Below, one piece after another: positions 16,587 to 25,847 of a stretch of DNA of 64,000 nt. How positions within the stretch are numbered: the stretch's first letter is position 1; each line of letters begins with the position of its first letter. A model generated the notes under the pieces. The model had not been told where the DNA came from and did not search any database. It was given only the letters and a program-made list of their open reading frames with translations. The translations under genes were made by a program, and so were the position numbers. Where the stretch lies: contig SVNP01000009.1 in the NCBI GenBank assembly GCA_015066805.1, positions 1-64,000 on the forward strand, read 5' to 3'. The DNA is from Ruminococcus sp. (GTDB taxonomy: Bacteria > Bacillota > Clostridia > Oscillospirales > Ruminococcaceae).

Positions 16587-19397
16587 ATGATCCGGAGAAA
16601 AAAGTCAGTCAGTCTTCTGACTGCAGCGGTGCTGGCAGTTTCTGCTGTTGCCATTGATACAGGCAACACAGATGGTCTGCATGCCGCCGCCGCAAGCTAT
16701 CCCATGCAGGAGTTCCGCATGGCCATTGCCAACACCGACCGCAATATCAACATCAGTGCCGCAGAAACAGGCGCACCGGTTACTTCCGATCTGCTCAACG
16801 GTACAGACAGTGAGGAGTGGCGGCTGAATTACATTCAGGCAGGCGTGTACGAGATCGTCAATGTGCAGACCGGCTATGTGCTGACCGCAGATGCAGGCGG
16901 CTACTGCACCGTTACCACCGATACCGATGCTGCCAATCAGCGTTGGAACATTGTGGGCGTGGAAAAGGATTTTGAGGGCTATATGCTCTATTACAAGATC
17001 ACCTCCAATGCTGACAACAGCAAAGCCCTGACCTTTACGCCCGAAACCAATTCCTTCTCGCTGGAAAGTTACAGCGGTGCCGCCTATCAGAAGTATAAGC
17101 TGAACCTGAACGGTCTGGAAGGCTTTGCCGCCAATGCCATGGTCAACGGTAAGCAGAAGGCAGGTACCATCGGCGGTCTGCTGGGTGAAACCGTATTTGT
17201 GGATACCACCGAGGAATGTGTGGCCGCCATGAAACGCACCGAGCCCCTGACCATCGTGGTGACCGGCAATCTGGAGTTTAACGACTGGGATCAGGCTGAC
17301 CAGAAGATCGAGGATGACAAGACCATTCTGGGCTCCTATTCCGCCAATATCATTTACAACTCCCGTTGGAGAAACGATGATTATAACGGCGATATCAATA
17401 TTGCTCCCAGCAACAACATTGTGCTGCAGAACCTGCATTTCCGCGCCACCGAGCTGAACAGCAACGGCTGCGGCGTGATTCTGGTTTACATCTACTGCGG
17501 CAGAAACATCTGGTTTGATCACAATGATTTCAGCGCCACCTTTGCTCACGATAAGGACAATGAGGTTGGTAAGTTCATCTGGATCAACACTCCTGCAGCT
17601 AATTGGTCGGATAGCTGCTACATCGACATCAGCCCCGATTATATCACCATTTCCTACACGCACTTCAATAACCGCTTCTGGACTGTGGCCTACGGTACGC
17701 AGAACACCGAAACTACCCGTGACCGCACCACGCTGATGTTCAACAAGTGGGAGAACTGTGCAAGACGTACGCCCCAGATCGGTAACGGTAGCGGCCATGT
17801 GTACAACAGCTACCATACCTATTCCATTTCCAACCCCTCGCAGCAGATCATTGCAGGTGATGGCTGCAAAATGCTCACCGAATACTGCTACTTTGAGGGT
17901 CTGAAGGGTCTGGAATTTGCAGGCGGCGGCAGCAGCAGCTCTCCGTTCCGTGATACAGGCTCTGTTACCGCTTCCTCCGTAGGCGGCTCCGCTTCTGCCA
18001 TGAATCAGAGCTTTTCTTACAGCCACAGTTGGGCACCTTCTTCCGAAAACTACGGCTATACGCTGATTTCCGCTGCCAACACCAAGAGCTTCTGCAACAG
18101 CTATGCAGGTGCTGTGACCGGTGACGGCAAGATGAAGTTCATTACCGATGCGGATCTTTCCAACTGGGTGATGACACAGTACGATACCCACTTCCTGGAG
18201 AGCATTACCGTTGGCGAGCTTTCTACCGGTAAAACCGGCGTTGCAATGGATACCGGTCTGAAGTATGCGTTCCGCAACTTTGGCAGCAATCTGTATCTGG
18301 AGGTTGCCGATGGTGCAGCCAACAGCAGCAATGTACAGCAGGGCAGCGGCACCGATGCAGCAGCCGTGCAGTGGACTTTGAAGGATGCAGGCGATGGCTA
18401 CTACTACATCGTTTCTCAGCTTGGCGATGGTCAGACTTATCTGCTGAATATTGCAAACGGTTCTGCTGACAACGGCACAAATGTAGAGCTGTTTACCGAC
18501 TCCGCAACCGATTCCCAGAAATTCAAGTTTGTGGATAACGGCGACGGCACCTATCAGATCGTGACCAAATCCTCCGGAGATGCAAGCGGTCTGGGCATTG
18601 TGGCAGGCTCCACCGAAGCAGGTGCCAATGTGGTGCAGTGGAAGTATGACGGTGCTGCCAACCAGTGCTGGCTCATTGAGGCTGTGATTGATCCCGTATA
18701 CGGTGATGTGATCAGCAGCATGGTGCCCAAGGATGCCACCTATTACGCAAGCTGGGGCATTGATACCGATCTGCAGGTCGGTGACTTGGTCTTTGGTGAC
18801 CGCCCCGTGACCTTTACCGCCATTCCCGAATCCCTCATAGGCTCCGAGTATGTGTATACTGCCTGTGATTCCAAATTTACCGCTTCCGATCTGGCTGTGA
18901 TCACCGCTGCAGAGGATGCCGTGATCTCCGTGGGCTTTGATTCCCGCCTGACTTCGATCCCCGCATGGGCTTCCGCATTCACCAAAACCGATCTGACCTG
19001 TACCGCCAGCAACGATGTGGTCTTTGAGATCTATCAGATGGAGGTTGCAGCAGGGGAGTCTGTAACGCTGGGCGCACAGGGCACTTCCTCCGGTGTGGTC
19101 AATTACATTGCCATGGCAACTGTGATTCCCGAAGAAACTACTACGACTACCACAACAACTACCACAACCACTAGCACTACCACCACTTCTTCCGAGCCTC
19201 TTACTGTTCTGAAGGGCGATGTGAATGTAGACGGCATGGTGAAGATCGGTGATGTGATTCTGCTGAACCGTTTCCTGGCAGAGGATCAGACCATCAGCAT
19301 TACCGATCAGGGTATGCTGAATGCAGAGTGCGACGATGTTGCCGGTGTAACATCCAATGATTCCATTGCCATTCTGAATATTCTGGCAGGCCTGTGA
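16587..19397 (+). CDS. Dockerin-bearing PL1 pectate lyase with two ricin-type beta-trefoil regions
   Basis: PL1 core (IWFDHNDFSA...YIDISPDYITISYTHFNNRFWTVAYG...GSGHVYNSYH); N-terminal and internal ricin-B-like repeats (NQRWNIVG, GAANQCWLIEA); Thr linker; dockerin [21 protein letters not shown]. Confidence 0.92.
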   Translation: MIRRKKSVSLLTAAVLAVSAVAIDTGNTDGLHAAAASYPMQEFRMAIANTDRNINISAAETGAPVTSDLLNGTDSEEWRLNYIQAGVYEIVNVQTGYVLTADAGGYCTVTTDTDAANQRWNIVGVEKDFEGYMLYYKITSNADNSKALTFTPETNSFSLESYSGAAYQKYKLNLNGLEGFAANAMVNGKQKAGTIGGLLGETVFVDTTEECVAAMKRTEPLTIVVTGNLEFNDWDQADQKIEDDKTILGSYSANIIYNSRWRNDDYNGDINIAPSNNIVLQNLHFRATELNSNGCGVILVYIYCGRNIWFDHNDFSATFAHDKDNEVGKFIWINTPAANWSDSCYIDISPDYITISYTHFNNRFWTVAYGTQNTETTRDRTTLMFNKWENCARRTPQIGNGSGHVYNSYHTYSISNPSQQIIAGDGCKMLTEYCYFEGLKGLEFAGGGSSSSPFRDTGSVTASSVGGSASAMNQSFSYSHSWAPSSENYGYTLISAANTKSFCNSYAGAVTGDGKMKFITDADLSNWVMTQYDTHFLESITVGELSTGKTGVAMDTGLKYAFRNFGSNLYLEVADGAANSSNVQQGSGTDAAAVQWTLKDAGDGYYYIVSQLGDGQTYLLNIANGSADNGTNVELFTDSATDSQKFKFVDNGDGTYQIVTKSSGDASGLGIVAGSTEAGANVVQWKYDGAANQCWLIEAVIDPVYGDVISSMVPKDATYYASWGIDTDLQVGDLVFGDRPVTFTAIPESLIGSEYVYTACDSKFTASDLAVITAAEDAVISVGFDSRLTSIPAWASAFTKTDLTCTASNDVVFEIYQMEVAAGESVTLGAQGTSSGVVNYIAMATVIPEETTTTTTTTTTTTSTTTTSSEPLTVLKGDVNVDGMVKIGDVILLNRFLAEDQTISITDQGMLNAECDDVAGVTSNDSIAILNILAGL

Positions 19398-19410
19398 TGC
19401 TGTGATATGT

Positions 19411-19444
19411 AAAAAGCCACTTCTGTGAAAGAAGTGGCTTTTTC
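19411..19444 (+). terminator. Intrinsic terminator
   Basis: AAAAAGCCACTTCtgtgaaaGAAGTGGCTTTTTC. Confidence 0.75.
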
Positions 19445-19501
19445 TTATTCATATATGGCGTGAAAGGCACGGCAGTGACAGCGTGCTTTCTCATATAGCC
19501 C

Positions 19502-19536
19502 AAAAAGAGACACCCCAGGACGGGGTGTCTCTTTTT
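19502..19536 (-). terminator. Intrinsic terminator for the TM-repeat protein gene
   Basis: AAAAAGAGACACCCCaggacGGGGTGTCTCTTTTT, symmetrical. Confidence 0.7.
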
Positions 19537-19557
19537 GTATTGCGTAGGAGGAATGGA

Positions 19558-20760
19558 TTACTGAGCGTTGTCGCTGTTGTCATCCATCTTCTTCTCCAGC
19601 TTAGCCAGAGTGTTGGCAGCGAAGGTTCTGCCGCCGATGCCAAAGGAAATAGCAAAGGCAACGCAGATAGCAGCCACCACCAGAATGAAGGTACCTTCAA
19701 CGATAGCATTGGCGATACCGAGCTGGCTCAGGCAGAGGAACACGGAAACCACATAAATAGCGATCTTTGCGATGAATGCGGTTGCCTTAGCGGTAGCAAA
19801 CTTCTTGGCGATGAGGCTCTCAACGGTGTTGCCTGCGAAGATGCCCAGACCCAGAATAGCGATCACTACCAGTGCAGTGGGGATGAAGCTGATGATTGCA
19901 GCGCCGATGTTGGTCAGCACAGGCAGGTCCAGAACATTCAGACCCTGCACAATGAAGATGATGCAGAGGATATACTTCACAGCAGCAGCGATCACCTTGG
20001 AGAGAACGACCTTCTTTGCGGGGGTGCCGGTGATCTTTTCAATGAGACCATCCACACCAACGCCGGCCAGCAGGCTCTCCAGCAGGTTAGAAACCAGAAC
20101 AGCGATGAACACGCCGACTGCGATGATAACGATTGCGCCCAGAATGCTGGGAATCAGGCCGAAGATGCTGTTGACGATGTGGTTGATGGGACCGGAGATC
20201 GCAGCGATTTCAAGCTGATCCAGAGCGCAGGCGATGACGACCAGCAGCACAAAACCGTAGATGATGTTGGTGATCACGTTGGAGAAGGTGGTCTTCTCGC
20301 CGGCCTTGATGCCGGTTTTCTCCTGCAGAGTGTCGATCTTGGTGGCCTTCAGCAGGGGCAGCAGCAGATCCTTGAGGATGTTGGCGATGAACACGCCCAC
20401 AGCCAGGATGATGCCGGCAGCGACCAGCTTAGGAATGAAGCCCAGGAAATTCTGTGCCAGGGAAGAAATGGGGGTAGAAACGCTGTGCATATTCAGCTTG
20501 TCCAGCACAGCAGGCAGGAACAGCAGGAAGGTTACGAAGTAAGCGAGCTTTGCCACAAACTTCTTTGCGCTTTCGGCTGCGGCAGGCTTAATGCCCACCT
20601 TGTTCAGCTTATCGGCCTTGATCAGACCCATCAGCTTCACAACCAGGGATTTGACAATGTTGGCAGCCACAAATGCAATGATCAGCAGCAGAATGGCAAC
20701 CAGAATGTCGGGGATGGTGTTCAGGATGCGGAGGAAAAAGTTCTTGATAGTGTCCAGCAT
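19558..20760 (-). CDS. Membrane protein of tandem conserved TM-helix repeats (MscS-associated TM_helix type)
   Basis: Repeated IP..L.A...I.AVGVFIA..L..LL units. ATG at 20760 follows AAGGAG. Confidence 0.7.
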   Translation of the reverse strand: MLDTIKNFFLRILNTIPDILVAILLLIIAFVAANIVKSLVVKLMGLIKADKLNKVGIKPAAAESAKKFVAKLAYFVTFLLFLPAVLDKLNMHSVSTPISSLAQNFLGFIPKLVAAGIILAVGVFIANILKDLLLPLLKATKIDTLQEKTGIKAGEKTTFSNVITNIIYGFVLLVVIACALDQLEIAAISGPINHIVNSIFGLIPSILGAIVIIAVGVFIAVLVSNLLESLLAGVGVDGLIEKITGTPAKKVVLSKVIAAAVKYILCIIFIVQGLNVLDLPVLTNIGAAIISFIPTALVVIAILGLGIFAGNTVESLIAKKFATAKATAFIAKIAIYVVSVFLCLSQLGIANAIVEGTFILVVAAICVAFAISFGIGGRTFAANTLAKLEKKMDDNSDNAQ

Positions 20761-20904
20761 GTTTTCAATTCTCCTTGTTTGGATAGATTTTAACAAAACA
20801 GAACAGTACCACTCTAAGGTGGTACTGCTCTGGAATGTCTGAATGGATTGTTAGCAGACCGCCCTATTTAGGGGCCCGGAAACATACAAACAGGGGATTT
20901 CTGA

Positions 20905-23379
20905 TTACTGGTTGCCCAGTGCAGAGTAAGGAATCATACCTGCCAGGTACTTCAGGATAGCGGTAGAGTCCTCAGGAGTAGTCTCGCCATCGTACTCGCA
21001 GTCGGCGTTCAGGATGCCCTGATCGCTGACAGTGATGGTGGTGTCCTCACCGATGAAGCGGTTCAGCAGGATAACGTCAGCGATCTTAACCTCGCCGTTG
21101 CAATCCACGTCGCCCCAGTTAGCATCGGTTGCAGGCGGCTCTTCCTGATCAGAAGGAATAACCTCAGGATACAGCTCATACATGGTACCCAGAGCCATCA
21201 TGATGTCACCTGCGTGCCAGAATCTGTGGTAGTCCAGCGGAACGGATGCAACGTTGGTGAAGTCAGAGCAATCGGGGCTGCCGTTTGCCTGAGTAACCTT
21301 CTCATCAAACACTGCGCCGTTAGCGATATCAGCCTCGTAAGCAGCCTTCAGCTCCTGGTACTTCTCGTTGGACTCGTACATAGAGCGGATGTCGTTGAAC
21401 ACGATGCCGTTCTGTGCAACGTCGCCATAGGGGAAGGTACCGGACTTGCCGGCGGGAACGTAAACAGGCTGTGCGAACACACGGGTCAGAGAGCCGTTGT
21501 TCTCGGTTCTGGAGAGACCGATGTTATCGCGGCCCAGGTTCCATACACGGTCCAGAAGCTGCTGGCCGAGGTACAGAGCGGAGGAAGCGGTATCGGTGCC
21601 TTCCTTAACAACGCCGGAAGCCTCAACGCCCTCAGCTGCAGCGTACCAGATCAGGGTGTTAGCCAGAGAGGTTACGCAGCCCAGGTCGCTGCTGCCGGTA
21701 CCCATAACGGTAGCGTGCAGGCCGGAGTTTGCATTGCCGGTGAAGGTCTCGTTCTCATTCCAGCTATCAGGCTGGCCTTCCCAATCCAGAACGGAAGGAA
21801 TGGAGTAGTCGCCATCAGCAGTGAGTTCAACGTTCTCGAGGAAGAACTCAACCCACTTCTTCAGCATGATGGACAGACCCTGCTCCATGGTCACGCCGCC
21901 GGGCTTAACAGCACCGTTAGATGCATCGCCATCGGTCTTGATGATGTAGTACAGCTCAGCCAGACGCTGGGTTGCCCACACCTGGTTACCGATCCAGTAG
22001 TTGGAACCGGGGTCAGCGTAAACGGGGTGCTCGATGTATGCCATCTGGTAGAAGGTAGGCACGCCGGAAGGATAAGACTCATACTTACCGTTCCAGCAGT
22101 TGGTCACGCCGCCTGCGAAGGGACCTTCAGCAGACTGGAGCCACATGTACAGCTCGAGCTGACGCTGGAGGGAGGTGGTGTAGTCCTTTGCAGCGCCGGT
22201 TGCCTTCATAGCGGAGCTCAGGCCGGAATCATACAGCAGACCGTAAGCGGCCAGAGGGCTTTGATAGAACTGGTGACAGTGGGAAGCAGAGATCTGCCAT
22301 GCCCATGCGCCGTCAGCAGCGCCGCCCCATGCGGTGTACCAGGACATCAGATAGTGAGCGGAAGCGTAGCCTGCGCCACCATTGGAGTCTGCGTTCATGC
22401 TCTGGCAGCCGATGGTCTTGTAGTACTTATCGAACATGTTGTTACGCACCATATCGCCCATCATACCGGCCTTGGTGGTAACGCCGGAATCCCCAACGCC
22501 CCATCTGTTAGCAGCGTAAACTGCCTGGATAGCACGGTTCTCGGCGTCGGGAGCGTTGGTGTAAGACCACTTCTTGGTGCCTGCGCTGGTCTCGAAGGCG
22601 AACTTCATGCCCAGGCCGCCCTTATCGCCGTACTCGAGGTTCTCGACACAGGGATGAGGAATGGTCTCGAAGCAGGACTCGGAGTCACCACGCTGGAAGG
22701 TGTTGATGAAGGTGAAGGAACCCAGGGTGCCTTCTGCGGAACCGCCGAAGCCGTACCAGTCATCAACGTCAGCCAGCCAGTGCAGCAGGTACTCGCCGCC
22801 CTGGGAGGGGTATGCGGAGGTGAAATACTGGTGGATGGGGTTTGCACCGGTGTTGCCGGAGGAACCCTCGGAAGGATACTGAGTGATGTCGGTAGGATGC
22901 TCAGCAGCTACCTGTGCGCTCAGGCTGGTCTTGCTCCAGAAGCCGGCCTGCTCGCTAGGAATCATCATCTCCAGGGTCTTCCATGCCTTTGCCAGATCAT
23001 TGGTGGCAGAGCCATAGTAGTCAGTGTTATTGGAGATGTTATCCTGCATTGCGGCCATCCATACGATGTAGGACATAGCCTCGGAAGTGGTCTCGTGACC
23101 GTAGTCGGGAGCCTCAACGATCAGCTCTTCCACTGCGTGGTAGGGCACGCCGAAGCCGCCGCTTGCCACGTTCTTGGAGCTGAGGTAGCCGTTGTCCTGA
23201 CCGTTGGTAACAACGTCATCGTACAGCGAAAGGAAACGCTGTGCATAGGTCTCGTCGCCGTATGCTTCGGGCTCGGTGCGCTTGCCGGCAGCGGATGCGG
23301 TACAGGTCATCAATGCGCTGGAAGTCATTGCTGCTGCCAGAACTGCTGCGAGAAGCGCTCTGTTCTTCTTAAATTGCAT
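20905..23379 (-). CDS. Dockerin-bearing GH48 exo-cellulase
   Basis: Signal peptide; GH48 features (YAQRFLSLYDDVVTNGQDNGYLSSKNVASGGFGVPYHAVEELIVEAPDYGHETTSEAMSYIVWM...); dockerin [21 protein letters not shown]. Confidence 0.95.
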   Translation of the reverse strand: MQFKKNRALLAAVLAAAMTSSALMTCTASAAGKRTEPEAYGDETYAQRFLSLYDDVVTNGQDNGYLSSKNVASGGFGVPYHAVEELIVEAPDYGHETTSEAMSYIVWMAAMQDNISNNTDYYGSATNDLAKAWKTLEMMIPSEQAGFWSKTSLSAQVAAEHPTDITQYPSEGSSGNTGANPIHQYFTSAYPSQGGEYLLHWLADVDDWYGFGGSAEGTLGSFTFINTFQRGDSESCFETIPHPCVENLEYGDKGGLGMKFAFETSAGTKKWSYTNAPDAENRAIQAVYAANRWGVGDSGVTTKAGMMGDMVRNNMFDKYYKTIGCQSMNADSNGGAGYASAHYLMSWYTAWGGAADGAWAWQISASHCHQFYQSPLAAYGLLYDSGLSSAMKATGAAKDYTTSLQRQLELYMWLQSAEGPFAGGVTNCWNGKYESYPSGVPTFYQMAYIEHPVYADPGSNYWIGNQVWATQRLAELYYIIKTDGDASNGAVKPGGVTMEQGLSIMLKKWVEFFLENVELTADGDYSIPSVLDWEGQPDSWNENETFTGNANSGLHATVMGTGSSDLGCVTSLANTLIWYAAAEGVEASGVVKEGTDTASSALYLGQQLLDRVWNLGRDNIGLSRTENNGSLTRVFAQPVYVPAGKSGTFPYGDVAQNGIVFNDIRSMYESNEKYQELKAAYEADIANGAVFDEKVTQANGSPDCSDFTNVASVPLDYHRFWHAGDIMMALGTMYELYPEVIPSDQEEPPATDANWGDVDCNGEVKIADVILLNRFIGEDTTITVSDQGILNADCEYDGETTPEDSTAILKYLAGMIPYSALGNQ

Positions 23380-23447
23380 TTCTTTTTTCCCCTCTCATAT
23401 AATATTGAATGAGTTTTGCACGGTGGTTCGACATTGCCGAATTCGTT

Positions 23448-23641
23448 CTGTGCCGGCAGCTCCCGTGCGCTCTGCCGTTACAGCTTGCGAATATGCGGTG
23501 TTCTCCCATACGCAAAGCAAGATAGTCACAATTTAAGCAACATTCTCGCTTCCGACGTTAGCCGGAATAAGCAGGCGCAAGATGCCGCTTTCCGGTGATG
23601 CTTGCTCAAAAAACAGCCTGTTCACTCGCTGAAGTGCTGTT
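23448..23641 (-). ncRNA. Structured 5' leader upstream of the GH48 gene (several hairpins)
   Basis: Minus-strand hairpins: AACAGC...GCTGTTTTTT (23607-23641), GCAAGCATCACCGGAAAGCGGCATCTTGC (23577-23605), CTTGC..TGCGTATG..CATATTCGCAAG (23484-23521), CTGTAACGGCAG..CTGCCGGCACAG (23448-23483). Confidence 0.5.
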
Positions 23642-23692
23642 CTCGTCGTATTGGGCAGATAGACATAGCTATACCGCATAAAGCCTATTTTC

Positions 23693-23721
23693 ATTATAGT
23701 TATTTCATCCGCATTTGTCAA
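23693..23721 (-). promoter_or_regulatory. Consensus sigma-A promoter for the GH48 gene
   Basis: Minus strand: exact TTGACA-17 bp-TATAAT. Confidence 0.8.
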
Positions 23722-24052
23722 GCGTTTCCACAAATTCAAGAGAAGCACCCACACGATTTCGGATGAATTCACAAAAACGGGTGATAGTTTTTGTGCAACT
23801 TGCCATAGCGTGGAAATTGATGCTGCCAAAGTGCTGTTGCATGATTTTATCAGCTTTTGCACACAAAGCGCACACATCCCCCTGTTAAAATAGCAATATG
23901 ATGGTGTTTTTGCTGCTTGTTCATAAAACAGTAACAGTTTGTACATCTCACATTCATGTATTTTTGCGATAATAAAAAAGAGCGTCTGCTTGCAGAACGC
24001 CGAATGCAGCGCTGCCCCAAAGTGAGGCAGCGGAAAGGGGCTGTACCGATTT

Positions 24053-25093
24053 ATGGTTGAAATCAAAAATCTGACCAAATACTACGGCGCACATCCCGCC
24101 GTACAGGATATTTCCTTTACCGTGGGTGACCACGAGGTTCTGGGCTTTCTCGGACCTAACGGTGCGGGCAAATCCACCACAATGAATATGATCACCGGCT
24201 GTCTGCCTTCCACTTCCGGCACCGTGCTGGTCGATGGCTACGATATCGCCAAGGAACCCATGGAGGTCAAGCGGCGCATTGGCTATCTGCCGGAGCTGCC
24301 GCCCGTTTACGGCGATATGCGTGTGCGGGACTACCTGCAGTTTGCTGCAGGACTCAAGGGCATCCACCGCAGCAAGCGCAAGAGCGAAGTTGACAATGCA
24401 CTGGAGCGTCTGCGTCTGGCAGATGTACAGAAGCGGCTTATCGGCAACCTTTCCAAGGGCTACCGGCAGCGTGTGGGCTTTGCACAGGCATTGCTGGGCA
24501 GCCCCAAGTTCCTGATCCTGGACGAGCCTACGGTTGGTCTGGACCCCACCCAGGTAATGGAAGTCCGTAACCTGATCACTGCTCTTGCCAAGGAGCATAC
24601 CATTATCTTCTCCACCCATATTCTGGCGGAGGTCAGTGCGGTGTGTCAGCGTGTGGTCATCATCAACAAGGGGCAGATCCGTGCAGTGGATACCATTGAA
24701 AACCTGGCTGCCGCTGCTGAGGGTGATCCTACCATACATATGAAGGTAGAGGGCGACGTGGAAAAGGTCTCTGCCATTATAAATAGTACAGAGGGCGTGC
24801 GGGAGCTGCGTGAGGTGGAGTACATCTCCGCCGGTCTGAACCGTTACAGTGTTGTGATCGCGGGGGATCCCGTGCGGAAGGCTCTGATGACCAAGCTGAT
24901 TGCCGCTGACTGCATGGTGCTGGAGATCTCCTCCGAAAAGACCAGCCTGGAGCAGGTGTTTGTGAAGCTCACCCGTATCGACCGCAAAAAGACTCGTGAC
25001 GAGGAGTTTGAGGAGCTGGCACAAAAGCTGGAGGCTGACCGTCTGGCGGAGGAAGCCGCAAACCCCTATGATGATGAGGAGGTGGCAGACTGA
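24053..25093 (+). CDS. ABC transporter ATP-binding protein (GldA/CcmA-like)
   Basis: Walker A GPNGAGKST, signature LSKGYRQRVGFAQALLGSPKFLILDEPTVGLDP. Confidence 0.92.
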   Translation: MVEIKNLTKYYGAHPAVQDISFTVGDHEVLGFLGPNGAGKSTTMNMITGCLPSTSGTVLVDGYDIAKEPMEVKRRIGYLPELPPVYGDMRVRDYLQFAAGLKGIHRSKRKSEVDNALERLRLADVQKRLIGNLSKGYRQRVGFAQALLGSPKFLILDEPTVGLDPTQVMEVRNLITALAKEHTIIFSTHILAEVSAVCQRVVIINKGQIRAVDTIENLAAAAEGDPTIHMKVEGDVEKVSAIINSTEGVRELREVEYISAGLNRYSVVIAGDPVRKALMTKLIAADCMVLEISSEKTSLEQVFVKLTRIDRKKTRDEEFEELAQKLEADRLAEEAANPYDDEEVAD

Positions 25094-25824
25094 TGTTTGC
25101 TTTGTACAAAAAGGAGCTGCAATCCTATTTTTATTCGCCCTTTGCCTATGTGATCTGTGCGCTGTTTATGATGGTATTCTCGCTGAGCTTCATTAACGGC
25201 ATCGGCAATATGGATTCCAACATCTTCAAGTTTTCGTTCTCTAACGTGTTTTACAACAACTTCTTCTACTTTATCTTTATGATCCCCATGCTGACCATGC
25301 GTACCTTTGCAGAAGAACGCAAGAACAACACTGAGACCCTGCTGCTTTCCGCGCCCATTTCCATTCCAAAGATCGTAGCGGCAAAGTACGGTGCTGTCAC
25401 CACCGTGTTCCTGTGCATGATGCTTTGTTCCCTGTTCTTCCCGCTGGTGACTGCGCTGAACGGTACTGTTATCGTAGGCAGCCTGATCTGCGGCTATGTG
25501 GGATTTTTCCTGTGGGGCATGGTGTGTATCGCCATCGGCGTGATGATCTCCGCCACCACCGATAACCCCATTCTGGCAGCAGTGCTGGGTGAAGCGGCCA
25601 TGATCCTTGTGATCTTTTTGGATAACTTCACTGCCTCTTCTCTGGTACAGTCGATGCCTGCTGTGGCAAAGATCTTTCGCTGGTTCTCTACCGAAGCCCG
25701 CTTTATCAACTTTTCTCAGGGCTTGTTCGGCGTGGATGATCTGGTGTTCTTCCTTTCCTTGACCCTTGTGGTGCTGGCATGGACCGTCATCATCATTGAA
25801 AAACGCCGCTGGAGCCGCGGTTGA
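25093..25824 (+). CDS. ABC-2 type permease (GldF-like)
   Basis: MFALYKKELQSYFYSPFAYVICALFMMVFSL..., six-TM type; overlaps preceding stop. Confidence 0.85.
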   Translation: MFALYKKELQSYFYSPFAYVICALFMMVFSLSFINGIGNMDSNIFKFSFSNVFYNNFFYFIFMIPMLTMRTFAEERKNNTETLLLSAPISIPKIVAAKYGAVTTVFLCMMLCSLFFPLVTALNGTVIVGSLICGYVGFFLWGMVCIAIGVMISATTDNPILAAVLGEAAMILVIFLDNFTASSLVQSMPAVAKIFRWFSTEARFINFSQGLFGVDDLVFFLSLTLVVLAWTVIIIEKRRWSRG

Positions 25825-25847
25825 TCCCGAAACAGGAGGAAATTTGC

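Noticed and set aside
16605-18191. 528-aa ORF on the - strand opposite PL1
   Set aside because: Antisense to an unambiguous pectate lyase; no start-site or domain support.
19135-19195. Second ACT/ACC-rich tract
   Set aside because: In-frame Thr linker of the PL1 protein.
19483-20793. 436-aa + strand ORF rich in Asp/Gln/His
   Set aside because: Antisense of the TM-repeat membrane protein; composition is an artefact of hydrophobic codons read in reverse.
21214-23412. 732-aa ORF on the + strand opposite GH48
   Set aside because: Shadow ORF. The minus strand encodes an unmistakable GH48-dockerin protein; the + translation is low-complexity and matches no recognised family.
23533-24078. 181-aa minus-strand ORF between GH48 and the ABC operon
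   Set aside because: Overlaps the GH48 promoter/leader and the start of the ABC ATPase; no recognisable domain or ribosome-binding site.
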